A stretch of 64,000 bases of DNA from Rhizobiaceae bacterium. GTDB taxonomy: Bacteria > Pseudomonadota > Alphaproteobacteria > Rhizobiales > Rhizobiaceae. The translations under genes were made by a program, and so were the position numbers. Of the stretch, positions 8,328 to 17,329 are shown one piece after another (the first letter of the stretch is position 1; each line of letters opens with the position of its first letter). The notes beneath the pieces were generated by a model, which did no database searches, was not told the origin of the DNA, and saw only the letters and a program-made list of their open reading frames with translations. The stretch is taken from contig JACVCH010000002.1 in the NCBI GenBank assembly GCA_016742175.1, positions 124,001 to 188,000 on the forward strand, in the 5' to 3' direction.

Positions 8328-9806
8328 ATGAAGATCATCGTTCCTGTGCTCGCCGCTGCAGCCATCGCGCTCGCCTCCGGCACCGCCTTCGCGCAACGCG
8401 CCGATGTCGTGATCGGCGTCGTCCTGGAGCCGCCGCATCTCGACCCGACCGCTGGCGCGGCCGCGGCGATCGACGAAATCGTCTACGCCAATCTCTTCGA
8501 GGGCCTGACCAAGATCGGGCCGACGGGCGAAGTGCTGCCGGCGCTGGCGGAAAGCTGGGAGGTTTCCGAGGACGGGCTGACCTACACTTTCAAGCTGCAC
8601 GAGGGCGTGAAATTCCACGACGGGGCGGAGTTCTCCTCCGCCGACGTGAAATTCTCGTTCGACCGGGCGCGCGCGGAGGATTCGACCAATGCGCAAAAGG
8701 GCCTGTTCGCAGCGATCGAGAGCGTCGAGGCGACCGATCCGACGACGGTGACCGTGAAGCTGTCGCGGCCGCAGGGTTCGTTCCTCTACAATATGGGCTG
8801 GGGCGACGCGGTGATCGTGTCGGAAGCCTCGGCCGCCGGCAACATGGAGACGCCGGTCGGCACCGGGCCGTTCAAGTTCGATAGCTGGGCGAAGGGGTCG
8901 TCCGTCGTCCTCGTCAAGAACCCGGACTATTGGGGCGAAGCCGCAGCGCTGGAACGCGCCGAATTCCGCATCGTGCCGGACGCCGCCGCCGCCATTCCGG
9001 CGCTGCTTTCGGGCGACGTCCACGCCTTCCCGAACATGCCGGCCGGCGACGCGCTGGCGCAGATCCAGTCCGACCCGCGATTCGAGGTCGTGATCGGCTC
9101 GACCGAGGGCGAGACGCTGCTTTCGATCAACAATGGCAAGGAGCCGTTCGACAGACTGGAAGTGCGCCAGGCGATCGCCCACGCGCTCAACCGCGAGGAG
9201 ATCATCGCCGGCAACGGCTCGGGCCTCGGCACGCCGATCGGCTCGCACTTCTCGCCCGCCAATGCGGCCTATGTCGACCTGACCGACACCTATCCCTACG
9301 ATCCGGAGAAGGCGAAGCAGCTTCTGGCCGATGCGGGCTTTGCCGACGGCATCTCGGCGACGCTGAAGCTGCCGCCCCCGCCCTATGCACGTGAGGGCGG
9401 ACAGGTGATCGCCTCGCAGCTTCGTCAGGTGGGCATCGAACTGGAGATCATCCCGGTGGAGTGGGCCGACTGGCTGAGCCAGGTCTTCACCGAGAAGGAT
9501 TACGACATGACGATCGTCTCGCACACGGAGCCGAACGACATCGATATCTATTCGCGGCCGGACTACTACTTCAACTACAAGAACGACGAGTTCAACGCGG
9601 TGATCGCCGAGCTCGACACGACTTCGGACGAGGAAAAGCGCAACGAGCTCTATGGCCAGGCGCAGCAGATTCTGGCCGAGGACGCGGTGGTGGGCTTCCT
9701 GTTCCAGTTGCCGAAGATCGGCGTGTGGGACGCCAAGCTGGAAGGCATGTGGGAGAATGCGCCGATCCAGGCGACGGATCTGACGCAGGTGAAGTGGGCG
9801 GAGTAG
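8328..9806 (+). CDS. Family 5 extracellular solute-binding protein (Dpp/Opp type)
   Basis: 492 aa. A Sec signal peptide occupies residues 1-22 (hydrophobic core, AFA cleavage). The mature protein shows the SBP_bac_5 pattern: LEPPHLDPTAGAAAAIDEIV near the N-terminus, then LPALAESWEVSEDGLTYTF and the FHDGAEFSSADVKFSFDRA region. It binds peptides or similar small solutes in the periplasm. Two permeases and a double ATPase follow, giving a full importer. A family A palindrome separates it from the permease genes and probably sets expression of the binding protein above that of the membrane parts. Confidence 0.9.
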   Translation: MKIIVPVLAAAAIALASGTAFAQRADVVIGVVLEPPHLDPTAGAAAAIDEIVYANLFEGLTKIGPTGEVLPALAESWEVSEDGLTYTFKLHEGVKFHDGAEFSSADVKFSFDRARAEDSTNAQKGLFAAIESVEATDPTTVTVKLSRPQGSFLYNMGWGDAVIVSEASAAGNMETPVGTGPFKFDSWAKGSSVVLVKNPDYWGEAAALERAEFRIVPDAAAAIPALLSGDVHAFPNMPAGDALAQIQSDPRFEVVIGSTEGETLLSINNGKEPFDRLEVRQAIAHALNREEIIAGNGSGLGTPIGSHFSPANAAYVDLTDTYPYDPEKAKQLLADAGFADGISATLKLPPPPYAREGGQVIASQLRQVGIELEIIPVEWADWLSQVFTEKDYDMTIVSHTEPNDIDIYSRPDYYFNYKNDEFNAVIAELDTTSDEEKRNELYGQAQQILAEDAVVGFLFQLPKIGVWDAKLEGMWENAPIQATDLTQVKWAE

Positions 9807-9833
9807 TCGGAAAAAGCTACGCACCGTGAGCTT

Positions 9834-9951
9834 TACGTTGCCCCCCTCTGGGCTGCCGCCCATCTCCCCCGCAAGGGGGGAGATCAGTCTCGTCATCGGC
9901 GCGCTTGATCTCCCCCCTTGCGGGGGAGATGCCTGGCAAGGCAGAGGGGGG
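9834..9951. repeat. Palindromic repeat family A, copy 2
   Basis: Same architecture as the copy at 2820-2938: the left border TACGTTGCCCCCCTCTG, a nested CTCCCCCGCAAGGGGGGAG hairpin, a short spacer, and the inverted arm ending in GAGGGGGG. The arms have diverged slightly (GGCTGCCGCCC against GCCTGGCAAGGC). It lies between the binding-protein and permease genes of the peptide importer. Confidence 0.88.
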
Positions 9952-9998
9952 CGCGAAGGAACGCGGCCTTGCCGATTTGGCGAGGCTACGACTTCCAC

Positions 9999-10946
9999 AT
10001 GACCCTCTTCCTCTCCAAGCGCATCGCAATCGGCATCCTGACGCTGCTCGTGGCGTCGGTCATCGTCTTCTCCATCATGGAGATCCTTCCGGGCGATCCG
10101 GCGCGGATCATGCTGGGGATGAACGCGACGCCCGAGGCGCTGGCGGCGCTGCGCGAGCAGATGGGGCTGAACGTGCCGCTGCTCGAGCGCTACGTGAACT
10201 GGGTCACGGGCATGGCGGTCGGGGATTTCGGGAATTCCTATACCTACCGCTCGCCCGTCATCGACCTGATCGCCGAGCGCGCCGTCGTCTCGCTGCCGCT
10301 GGCGGTGATTTCGCTGGTGCTGTCGACGGTCATCGCCATTCCGGTCGGCATTTTTGCGGCGGCGCGGCGGGGGCGGATGGGCGATACGGTGTCGATGGGG
10401 ACGGCGCAGGTGGGCGTCGCCATTCCGAATTTCTGGTTCGCGCTGCTGCTGATCTACGTGTTCGCCGTGTGGCTGCGGCTCGTACCCGCTGGCGGATTTC
10501 CGGGCTGGGCCGGCGGCATCTGGCCGGGGGTGAAGGCGCTGATCCTGCCCGCGATCGCGCTCGCCCTGCCGCAGGCCGCGATCCTGGCGCGCGTCACCCG
10601 TTCGGCGATGCTCGAAGTGCTCGGCGAGGACTACATCCGCACCGCGCGCGCCAAGGGGATGCCGCGCCGCTATGTTCTGTGGCGGCACGCGCTGCGCAAC
10701 GCGATGATCCCGGTCCTGACCATTCTCGGGCTGCAGTTCGCCTTCCTCTTGGCAGGCACGATCATCATCGAGAACGTGTTCTACCTGCCGGGGCTCGGGC
10801 GGCTGGTCTTCCAGGCGATCACGCAGCGCGATTTGATCGTCGTCGAGGGCGTGGTGATGCTGCTCGTCGCGAGCGTCGTCCTCGTCAACATCCTCGTCGA
10901 CATCGCCTATGCGATGGTCGATCCACGACTGAGGGCGCGGGCATGA
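9999..10946 (+). CDS. ABC importer permease, DppB-like
   Basis: 315 aa. An N-terminal membrane helix is followed by the DppB/OppB family signature ILPGDPARIMLGMNATPEAL and five further helices. The EAA loop can be seen in YIRTARAKGMPRRYVLWRHA. The start at ATG 9999 is used because longer frames run into the repeat. Its stop overlaps the next gene by four bases. It forms the membrane channel with the DppC-like partner. Confidence 0.9.
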   Translation: MTLFLSKRIAIGILTLLVASVIVFSIMEILPGDPARIMLGMNATPEALAALREQMGLNVPLLERYVNWVTGMAVGDFGNSYTYRSPVIDLIAERAVVSLPLAVISLVLSTVIAIPVGIFAAARRGRMGDTVSMGTAQVGVAIPNFWFALLLIYVFAVWLRLVPAGGFPGWAGGIWPGVKALILPAIALALPQAAILARVTRSAMLEVLGEDYIRTARAKGMPRRYVLWRHALRNAMIPVLTILGLQFAFLLAGTIIIENVFYLPGLGRLVFQAITQRDLIVVEGVVMLLVASVVLVNILVDIAYAMVDPRLRARA

Positions 10947-11815
10947 GCGCCGAGCAGACATCGCCGCCAGTCGAAGGCGCCGGGCAGTTCGTGCGGGCGG
11001 CGTTCTCCAACGCGTCCTTCGTCACCGGCTTCGTCATCACGGCGCTGATCGCGCTGATGGCGCTGGTCTCGTTCGTCTGGACGCCGCACGACGTCATCAA
11101 CCTGACGGTGGCGAACCGGATGCAACCCATCTCGGCGCAGCACTGGTTCGGGACCGACCATTTCGGCCGCGACATCCTCTCCCTGATCATGATCGGCGCG
11201 CGCAACTCGATCGCCGTCGCCTTCGTCGCCGTCGGCATCGGCATGGGGATCGGCGTGCCGCTCGGCTGCTGGGCGGCCGCGCGGGGCGGCTGGATCGACG
11301 AAGCGCTGATGCGCTTCAACGACGTGGTCTTCGCCTTCCCTGCCCTGCTTTCGGCGATCATGATCACGGCGATCTTCGGGCCGGGCGCGGTCAATGCGAT
11401 CGTCGCGATCGGCATCTTCAACATCCCCGTCTTCGCGCGCGTCGCCCGCGCCGGGGCGATGGCGCTGTGGCCGCGCGAATATGTGCTTGCCGCGCGGGCT
11501 TCGGGCAAGTCGGCGACGCTGATCACCATCGAGCACATTCTTCCCAACATCGCCTCGATCCTGCTCGTCCAGGGCACGATCCAGTTCGCGCTCGGAATCC
11601 TCGCCGAGGCGGGACTTTCCTATCTGGGGCTCGGCGCGCAGCCGCCGATGACGAGTTGGGGGCGCATGCTCTTCGACGCGCAGACCCGCATGATGGTCGC
11701 GCCGCACCTCGCGATCTTTCCGGGGCTTGCCATCGTCGTGACCGTGCTCGGCCTCAACCTTCTCGGCGACGGCCTGCGCGACGTGCTCGACCCGCGACTG
11801 AGGCGCCAGCGATGA
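10943..11815 (+). CDS. ABC importer permease, DppC-like
   Basis: 290 aa. A first helix near residues 27-50 is followed by the DppC/OppC hallmark FGTDHFGRDILSLIMIGAR and a C-terminal transporter domain with the loop YVLAARASGKSATLITIEH. ATGA overlaps at both ends couple it to the other permease and to the ATPase. It pairs with the DppB-like subunit in a type I peptide importer. Confidence 0.9.
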   Translation: MSAEQTSPPVEGAGQFVRAAFSNASFVTGFVITALIALMALVSFVWTPHDVINLTVANRMQPISAQHWFGTDHFGRDILSLIMIGARNSIAVAFVAVGIGMGIGVPLGCWAAARGGWIDEALMRFNDVVFAFPALLSAIMITAIFGPGAVNAIVAIGIFNIPVFARVARAGAMALWPREYVLAARASGKSATLITIEHILPNIASILLVQGTIQFALGILAEAGLSYLGLGAQPPMTSWGRMLFDAQTRMMVAPHLAIFPGLAIVVTVLGLNLLGDGLRDVLDPRLRRQR

Positions 11816-13497
11816 GCCTGCTCGAAATCGAAAGCCTGCGCCTCTCGATCGGCAATTTCGAGATATTGAAGGGTGTCGACCTTCACATCGACCAGGGCGA
11901 AGTGCTGGGGCTGGTGGGCGAATCGGGCTCCGGAAAGTCGATGACGGCGCTGACGCTGATGCGGCTCTTGCCCGAGCTGGCGCAAACGAGCGGGCGCGTG
12001 ACGTTCGACGGGATCGATATCCTGAACGCACCGGAAGCGGCGATGAACAAGCTGCGTGGCGACGATATCGGGATGGTCTTCCAGGAGCCGATGACGGCGC
12101 TGAACCCGGTCAAGACGATCGGCGAGCAGGTGGCGGAGGGGATTCGCTGGCACACCGGTGCGAACCGCAGGGACGCGGAGGACAGGGCCCGCGCGATGCT
12201 CGACCGGGTGGGATTGCCGGAGGTGAAGTTTCCGCTGTCGCGCTATCCGCATGAATTGTCGGGTGGGCAGCGCCAGCGCGTGGTGATCGCCATTGCCTGC
12301 GCGCTTGAGCCGAAGCTGCTCGTCGCCGACGAGCCGACGACGGCGCTCGACGTGGTGCTCCAGGCGCAGATTCTGGAGCTTTTGCGTGACCTCGTCGACG
12401 AGCGGCGGATGGGGTTGCTGCTGATTTCGCACGATCTAGCCGTCGTTGCCGACATGGCCGACCGGGTGACTATCATGCGCCATGGCGAGGTGATGGATGC
12501 GGGCGAGACTGGGCGCATCCTGACGGAGAAGGCGCATCCTTATACGCGGCAACTGGCCGAGGCTTCGACGCATGTGCCGGAGAGGGTTTCGCGCTTCATA
12601 CCCCCACCCCTCACCCCTCCCCACAAGGGGGAGGGAGACGTGGACGTTGAGGGAGCGCGGGGAAGGTGGCGCTACCCGACACTACTGGAAATCCGCGACG
12701 TCACCCGCGACTATGCCGGCCGGCGGCGCTCGCTGTTCTCAAAACCCGAGCCGTTCCGCGCCGTGCGGGGCGTGTCGTTCGACCTGCACGAAGGCCAGTC
12801 GATGGCGCTGGTGGGGCGGTCGGGGTGTGGGAAATCCACCCTCGCCCGCATGATCCTCGCGCTCGACCGGCCGACATCGGGCTCGATCCGGTTCGGCGGG
12901 GAGGAACTGACGACGAAGAGCGAGGCCGATCTGCGGCCGTCGCGGCGCAACATGCAGGTCGTCTTCCAGGACCCCTACGGCTCGTTCAACCCGCGCCACA
13001 AGGTAGAACGGCTGGTGGCCGAGCCGCTGCATCTTCTGGAAAGCCAGCCATCGCGCTCAGACAGGCGCGAGCGGGTCGCGCAGGCGCTTGGCGAAGTCGG
13101 GCTTTCGGCTGCGGACATGGACAAATATCCGCACGAATTTTCCGGCGGGCAGCGGCAGCGGCTTTCGATCGCGCGGGCGCTGATCACGCGACCGAAGCTG
13201 ATCGTCGCCGACGAGCCGGTGTCTGCGCTCGACGTTTCGATCCGGGCGCAGGTGCTCGACCTCTTCGCCGATCTGAACCAGCGGCTCGGCGTCGCCTACC
13301 TCTTCATCACGCACGATCTGGCGGTCGCGCGGGCGATCACCGACCAGGTGATGGTGATGCATGAGGGCGAGATCGTGGAGCGCGGAGATACCGGTGCGGT
13401 GCTGGACGATCCGCAGTCGGAGGCGGGCAAGATGCTGGTCGCCGCCTCGCCCGATCTCGACCGGGCGCTCGCGCGGCGACGCGCGGCGAACGCCTAG
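11812..13497 (+). CDS. Double ATPase of the peptide importer (DppD-DppF fusion)
   Basis: 561 aa with two complete ATPase domains. Domain 1 has Walker A GESGSGKS (36-43), signature LSGGQRQRV and Walker B LLVADEPTTALD. Domain 2 has Walker A GRSGCGKST near residue 335, signature FSGGQRQRL and LIVADEPVSALD. It energises the import of peptides from the cytoplasmic side. The linker at residues 264-277 reads PPPLTPPHKGEG and comes from a GC-rich palindrome, so a repeat has been turned into coding sequence at the domain junction. Overlaps the upstream permease by four bases. Confidence 0.9.
   Translation: MSLLEIESLRLSIGNFEILKGVDLHIDQGEVLGLVGESGSGKSMTALTLMRLLPELAQTSGRVTFDGIDILNAPEAAMNKLRGDDIGMVFQEPMTALNPVKTIGEQVAEGIRWHTGANRRDAEDRARAMLDRVGLPEVKFPLSRYPHELSGGQRQRVVIAIACALEPKLLVADEPTTALDVVLQAQILELLRDLVDERRMGLLLISHDLAVVADMADRVTIMRHGEVMDAGETGRILTEKAHPYTRQLAEASTHVPERVSRFIPPPLTPPHKGEGDVDVEGARGRWRYPTLLEIRDVTRDYAGRRRSLFSKPEPFRAVRGVSFDLHEGQSMALVGRSGCGKSTLARMILALDRPTSGSIRFGGEELTTKSEADLRPSRRNMQVVFQDPYGSFNPRHKVERLVAEPLHLLESQPSRSDRRERVAQALGEVGLSAADMDKYPHEFSGGQRQRLSIARALITRPKLIVADEPVSALDVSIRAQVLDLFADLNQRLGVAYLFITHDLAVARAITDQVMVMHEGEIVERGDTGAVLDDPQSEAGKMLVAASPDLDRALARRRAANA
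12601..12640. repeat. Short palindromic repeat inside a coding region
   Basis: A run of C-rich sequence with the hairpin CCCTCCCCACAAGGGGGAGGG, in frame within the double ATPase gene and encoding PPPLTPPHKGEG. It resembles the inner hairpins of the larger families in this window but lacks their outer borders. Confidence 0.65.
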
Positions 13498-13823
13498 ACC
13501 GGGTCGTCGACGGCGAGAATGTCGCGCACGCGGATGCCGAGCCGCCTTTGATGCGGGCTCAGCAGCGGGTCGCCGGCGGCGAAATCGAGCACCTGGTCGG
13601 CGACTTTGCGGCGCTGATCGGGCGCCAGTGCACGCAGCGCTAGGATGCTGGCCGAGGTGCTGACGCCCGCGTGGTAGCGCGTCAGTTCGGCGGCGAGCAG
13701 CTCGCGGTCGCCGGGGCCGAGCGCCAGCCAGTCATAGACGCGCTCGGAGAGGAGACCGAACTGGTCCAGCCGATCGCCCTCGCGCAGGATTATGGCGAGG
13801 ACGAGCAGCATTTCGGCCGGCAT
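13494..13823 (-). CDS. Small hypothetical protein
   Basis: 109 aa from ATG 13823, with AGGA seven bases upstream; a GTG start at 13850 would add nine residues. No family recognised. The sequence is alpha-helical, with no signal peptide or membrane segment, and leucine- and alanine-rich (PAEMLLVLAIILREGDRLD). It is convergent with the ABC ATPase gene and overlaps its stop by four bases. Codon use looks normal for the window, which supports a real gene. Function unknown. Confidence 0.5.
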   Translation of the reverse strand: MPAEMLLVLAIILREGDRLDQFGLLSERVYDWLALGPGDRELLAAELTRYHAGVSTSASILALRALAPDQRRKVADQVLDFAAGDPLLSPHQRRLGIRVRDILAVDDPV

Positions 13824-14030
13824 CGCCAAGTCCTGACGTGGTTCGAACACGGTTCAACTCCCGGTCAACGCGCGATCCAGTTTGCGCGCCCTGGTATTTC
13901 TACCTGAATGATGCTTACGAAGCATTTATCCTTGTCGGAACGGCAGCCTAGGGGACGAAGCCGGCGAAATTCCGCATGCGGTTTTCGCCAGCGGACGGTC
14001 TGCGCTATCCTCGCGGCGATGGAGGGATAT

Positions 14031-14435
14031 ATGGACACCGACGCGAAACCGCAGGTCATCAAGCTCGCAGCCGGAACCGGCCGCACCTACGACATGCCGG
14101 GCATGCGGGCGATCTTCAAGGCGGACGAGGCGGAGACGAAGGAAGCCTACAGCGTTTCCGAATGGTGGCTCGAACCGCGCACGAGCGGGCCCGGCGCGCA
14201 CAGCCACGAGGCGAATGACGAAGTGTTCTACGGCATCGGCGGCGTGATGGCGGTGCTGGTCGGCACGGTGTGGCACGACATCGGGCCCGGCGATTTCCTG
14301 CGCATTCCGGCCGGGACGATCCATGATTTCGAGAATCGGACGGACGCGCGCGCGGGGCTGCTCAATTTCTTCATTCCCGGCGGCTTCGAGCGCAACATGC
14401 CGGCGATCGTCGACTGGTTCAAGGAGAACGGCTGA
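14031..14435 (+). CDS. Small cupin-domain protein
   Basis: 134 aa, a single cupin barrel. The first metal-binding motif is PGAHSHEANDEVFYGIGG and the second is GDFLRIPAGTIHDFEN, with His and Glu ligands in the usual places. ATG 14031 is chosen because GGAGG stands five bases upstream; the longer frame to 13908 is unlikely. Cytoplasmic. Cupins of this size are isomerases, dioxygenases or sugar/ligand-binding proteins, so no reaction is assigned. It stands alone between two minus-strand genes. Confidence 0.75.
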   Translation: MDTDAKPQVIKLAAGTGRTYDMPGMRAIFKADEAETKEAYSVSEWWLEPRTSGPGAHSHEANDEVFYGIGGVMAVLVGTVWHDIGPGDFLRIPAGTIHDFENRTDARAGLLNFFIPGGFERNMPAIVDWFKENG

Positions 14436-14439
14436 CGGC

Positions 14440-15933
14440 TCAGCGCGCTGCGGCGAAGAGGCCGTCGCAATCGAGATGGGTTTCCAGCGCTGCGGCAATG
14501 GCGTCGAGCGCGGCGTCGATGCGCTGCTCGAAGCCGAGTGGCGAAGCTTCGACGCCGTGGTCGGCGAGGAAGCGTCGACGAAATTCGTCGCCGGTGAAGA
14601 GGCCGTGGAGGTAGGTGCCCCAGACCTGGCCGTTAGCCGACATTGCGCCGTCCGGCGCGCTGTCGATTCGGAAGACGGGACGCGCGCAATCCGGACCGGT
14701 GGTGCGGCCGAGATGGATTTCGTAGCCCGTCGTTTCGACGCCGTAGCGGAGCGAGCGGGCGGTCGCCTCGCGAAGGGTCTTCTGCGGCTCGAGCACCGTT
14801 TCGAGGTCGAGGAGACCGAGGCCGGGCGCTTCGCGGTCCAGTCCTTCGGTTCCGGTGGGGTCGCTGACGCGCCTGCCGAGCATCTGGAAGCCGCCGCAGA
14901 GGCCGATGATCGTGCCGCCGGAAGCGTGGTGCCGGGCGATGTCGCGATCCCAGCCCTGCACGCGCAGGAAAGCGAGATCGGCGATGGTCGATTTGGAGCC
15001 CGGGAGGATGACGATGTCGACCGGCGGGATTGGGCGACCGGGCGGCACGAAGACGACGTCCACGTCCGGTTCGGCGCGCAGCGAGTCGAGGTCGTCGAAA
15101 TTGGCGATGCGCGAGAGCATCGGCACCGCGATCACCAGCCGTCCCTTGCCGCCGCGTGGGGCGCGGTCGAGCACGACGGCGTCTTCGGCAGGCAGGAGCG
15201 CGGCATCTTTCAGCCACGGCACGACGCCGAAAGAGTGCCAGCCGGTGAAGCGCTCGATGGCGGCGAGGCCGTCGTCGAAGAGCGAGAGCTCACCGCGGAA
15301 TTTGTTGACGATGAAGCCGACGATCATCCGCCGGTCTTCGTCGGGCAGGATCAGATGCGTCCCGGCGATGGAGGCGATGACGCCGCCGCGGTCGATGTCG
15401 CCGACGAGCACGACCGGGACATTTGCGACGGTGGCGAAGCCCATGTTCGCGATGTCGCGGTCGCGCAGATTGATCTCGGCTGGCGAGCCGGCGCCCTCGA
15501 CGATGACGAGGTCGGCATCTCCCCGGAGACGGTGCCAGGATTCCATGACGGCCGCCATCAGTCGGTCCTTCTGCGCGCCGAAGTTGCGCGCGGCCGCCTC
15601 GCCCGCCATGCGGCCGTGGATGACGATCTGGGCGCCGAGGTCGCTTTGCGGCTTGAGCAGGACGGGGTTCATGTCGACGCTCGGCGCGACCTTGCAGGCG
15701 CGCGCCTGCAGCCATTGCGCGCGCCCGATCTCGCCGGGCGACCCGTCGAGGCCGATGGCGATCGCGGCGTTGTTCGACATGTTCTGCGGCTTGAACGGGC
15801 GCACGCGCAGGCCGCGATGCAGGGCGGCCCGGCACAGGCCCGCGACCAGCAGCGTCTTGCCGACATCCGAGCCGGTGCCCTGAAGCATGATGGCGCGGGT
15901 CAAACGGCGCACTCTCGACTCGAACCCATGCAC
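14440..15933 (-). CDS. cobQ: Cobyric acid synthase
   Basis: About 480-497 aa, depending on the start. It amidates adenosylcobyrinate a,c-diamide at four side chains in cobalamin synthesis, using glutamine and ATP. The N-terminal dethiobiotin-synthetase-like domain begins LQGTGSDVGKT with PFKPQNMSNNAA after it. The C-terminal type I glutamine amidotransferase domain has the nucleophile in IGLCGGFQMLG and the His of GTYLHGLF. The start shown is GTG 15933; TTG 15903 (MTRAIMLQGT) or ATG 15888 fit the family length better. A single cobalamin gene here, not in a cob operon. Confidence 0.93.
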   Translation of the reverse strand: MHGFESRVRRLTRAIMLQGTGSDVGKTLLVAGLCRAALHRGLRVRPFKPQNMSNNAAIAIGLDGSPGEIGRAQWLQARACKVAPSVDMNPVLLKPQSDLGAQIVIHGRMAGEAAARNFGAQKDRLMAAVMESWHRLRGDADLVIVEGAGSPAEINLRDRDIANMGFATVANVPVVLVGDIDRGGVIASIAGTHLILPDEDRRMIVGFIVNKFRGELSLFDDGLAAIERFTGWHSFGVVPWLKDAALLPAEDAVVLDRAPRGGKGRLVIAVPMLSRIANFDDLDSLRAEPDVDVVFVPPGRPIPPVDIVILPGSKSTIADLAFLRVQGWDRDIARHHASGGTIIGLCGGFQMLGRRVSDPTGTEGLDREAPGLGLLDLETVLEPQKTLREATARSLRYGVETTGYEIHLGRTTGPDCARPVFRIDSAPDGAMSANGQVWGTYLHGLFTGDEFRRRFLADHGVEASPLGFEQRIDAALDAIAAALETHLDCDGLFAAAR

Positions 15934-16031
15934 ATCCCCTTGTCGCCTTGCGCACAGGCTTCACGTTGCGCGCGTCGGACAATGGTCTAGATTGCCGGCC
16001 GAGGAAAATCCATTGCGACAGGGAGGTCGGC

Positions 16032-17207
16032 ATGGACGCCGCGACCGACGCCACGGCCAGCCAGTTCGAACTCAACGAGGACCAGCGCGCCATCCAGGAA
16101 ATGACGGCGGGCTTCGCTGCCGAGCGCGTCGCGCCTTATGCGCTCGACTGGGACCGCGAGCGGCATTTCCCGGCCAACGTCATCCGCGAGACGGGGCCGC
16201 TTGGCTTCGGCGGCATCTATATCGGCGAGGATGTCGGCGGGTCGGGGTTGGGACGGCTCGACGCGGTGCTGATCTTCGAGGCGCTGGCGGCCGCCTGCCC
16301 CGCATTCTCGTCCTTCCTATCGATCCACAACATGGCGTCGTGGATGATCGACAAATTCGGCGACGAGGCGCAGCGCCAGCGCTTCCTGCCGAAGCTGACC
16401 TCGCTCGAATGGATCGCGAGCTACTGCCTGACCGAGCCGGGCGCGGGCTCCGACGCCGCTGCGCTGAAGACGCGCGCGACGCGTTCGGGCGGCAATGGCA
16501 GCGACTACATCGTCAACGGCGCCAAACAGTTCATCTCCGGCGCGGGCGAATCGGACGTCTATGTCGCGATGGTGCGCACCGGCGAGGACGGGCCGAAGGG
16601 CGTCTCGACGCTGGTCATCCCGAAGGATGCGCCCGGCCTTTCCTTCGGCGCGAGCGAAAACAAGATGGGCTGGCACATGCAACCGACCCGCCAGGTGATC
16701 TTCGACGACTGCAAGGTGCCGGCAGAAAACCTGCTTGCCGACGAGGGCATGGGCTTCAGGATCGCCATGGCCGGGCTCGACGGCGGCCGGCTCAACATCG
16801 CCGCCTGCTCGCTCGGCGGCGCGCAGTCCGCACTCGACAAGGCGCTGGCCTATGCTGGCGAGCGGCAGGCCTTCGGCAAGACGCTCGACCAGTTCCAGGC
16901 GCTGCAATTCAAACTGGCCGACATGGAGACGGACCTCAGTGCCTCGCGCATGCTGCTCTACGCCGCCGCCGCCAAGCTCGACCGCAAGGCGCACGATGCC
17001 GGCAAGTGGTCGGCGATGGCCAAGCGCTTCGTCACCGACACCTGCTTCGACGTTGCCAACGAGGCGCTGCAGGTCCATGGCGGCTACGGCTACCTGCACG
17101 ATTACGGCGTCGAGAAGATAGTGCGCGATCTGCGCGTGCACCAGATTCTCGAGGGCACGAACGAGATCATGCGGGTGATCATCGCGCGCAGTTTGATCGG
17201 GAAGTGA
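16032..17207 (+). CDS. Acyl-CoA dehydrogenase, isobutyryl-CoA dehydrogenase-like
   Basis: 391 aa flavoprotein oxidising a short branched acyl-CoA and passing electrons to ETF. Family motifs include YCLTEPGAGSDAAALKT near residue 135 and FGKTLDQFQALQFKLADME. The C-terminal HQILEGTNEIMRVIIAR contains the catalytic Glu at the position typical of short-chain and isobutyryl-CoA dehydrogenases. The start is ATG 16032 behind GGGAGG. The next gene is 3-hydroxyisobutyrate dehydrogenase, so the pair fits the distal valine pathway. The enoyl-CoA hydratase and hydrolase steps are not in the window. Confidence 0.85.
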   Translation: MDAATDATASQFELNEDQRAIQEMTAGFAAERVAPYALDWDRERHFPANVIRETGPLGFGGIYIGEDVGGSGLGRLDAVLIFEALAAACPAFSSFLSIHNMASWMIDKFGDEAQRQRFLPKLTSLEWIASYCLTEPGAGSDAAALKTRATRSGGNGSDYIVNGAKQFISGAGESDVYVAMVRTGEDGPKGVSTLVIPKDAPGLSFGASENKMGWHMQPTRQVIFDDCKVPAENLLADEGMGFRIAMAGLDGGRLNIAACSLGGAQSALDKALAYAGERQAFGKTLDQFQALQFKLADMETDLSASRMLLYAAAAKLDRKAHDAGKWSAMAKRFVTDTCFDVANEALQVHGGYGYLHDYGVEKIVRDLRVHQILEGTNEIMRVIIARSLIGK

Positions 17208-17312
17208 ATGGTGAATGGTGCCTTTCGCTTCGCGCAACATGGTCACCAATTCTCTCAGTCAATGACGCCCCTCATCCGCTTGCCGCTTGCCATTCACCAT
17301 TCACTATTCACC
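17204..17312. repeat. Inverted repeat flanking the gap between the valine-pathway genes
   Basis: The left arm GTGAATGGTGAATGGTG (17204-17220) and the right arm CACCATTCACTATTCAC (17296-17312) are complementary with one mismatch, around 75 bases of unannotated sequence. The left arm contains the stop codon of the acyl-CoA dehydrogenase. It looks like a small non-coding insertion unit; no ORF is inside. Confidence 0.6.
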
Positions 17313-17329
17313 GACCGCGGAGGAAACAC

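Noticed and set aside
8262-10961. 899-aa open frame on the minus strand across the binding-protein and permease genes
   Set aside because: Runs opposite two recognised ABC genes and a palindromic repeat; repetitive Arg/Asp/His composition, no motifs.
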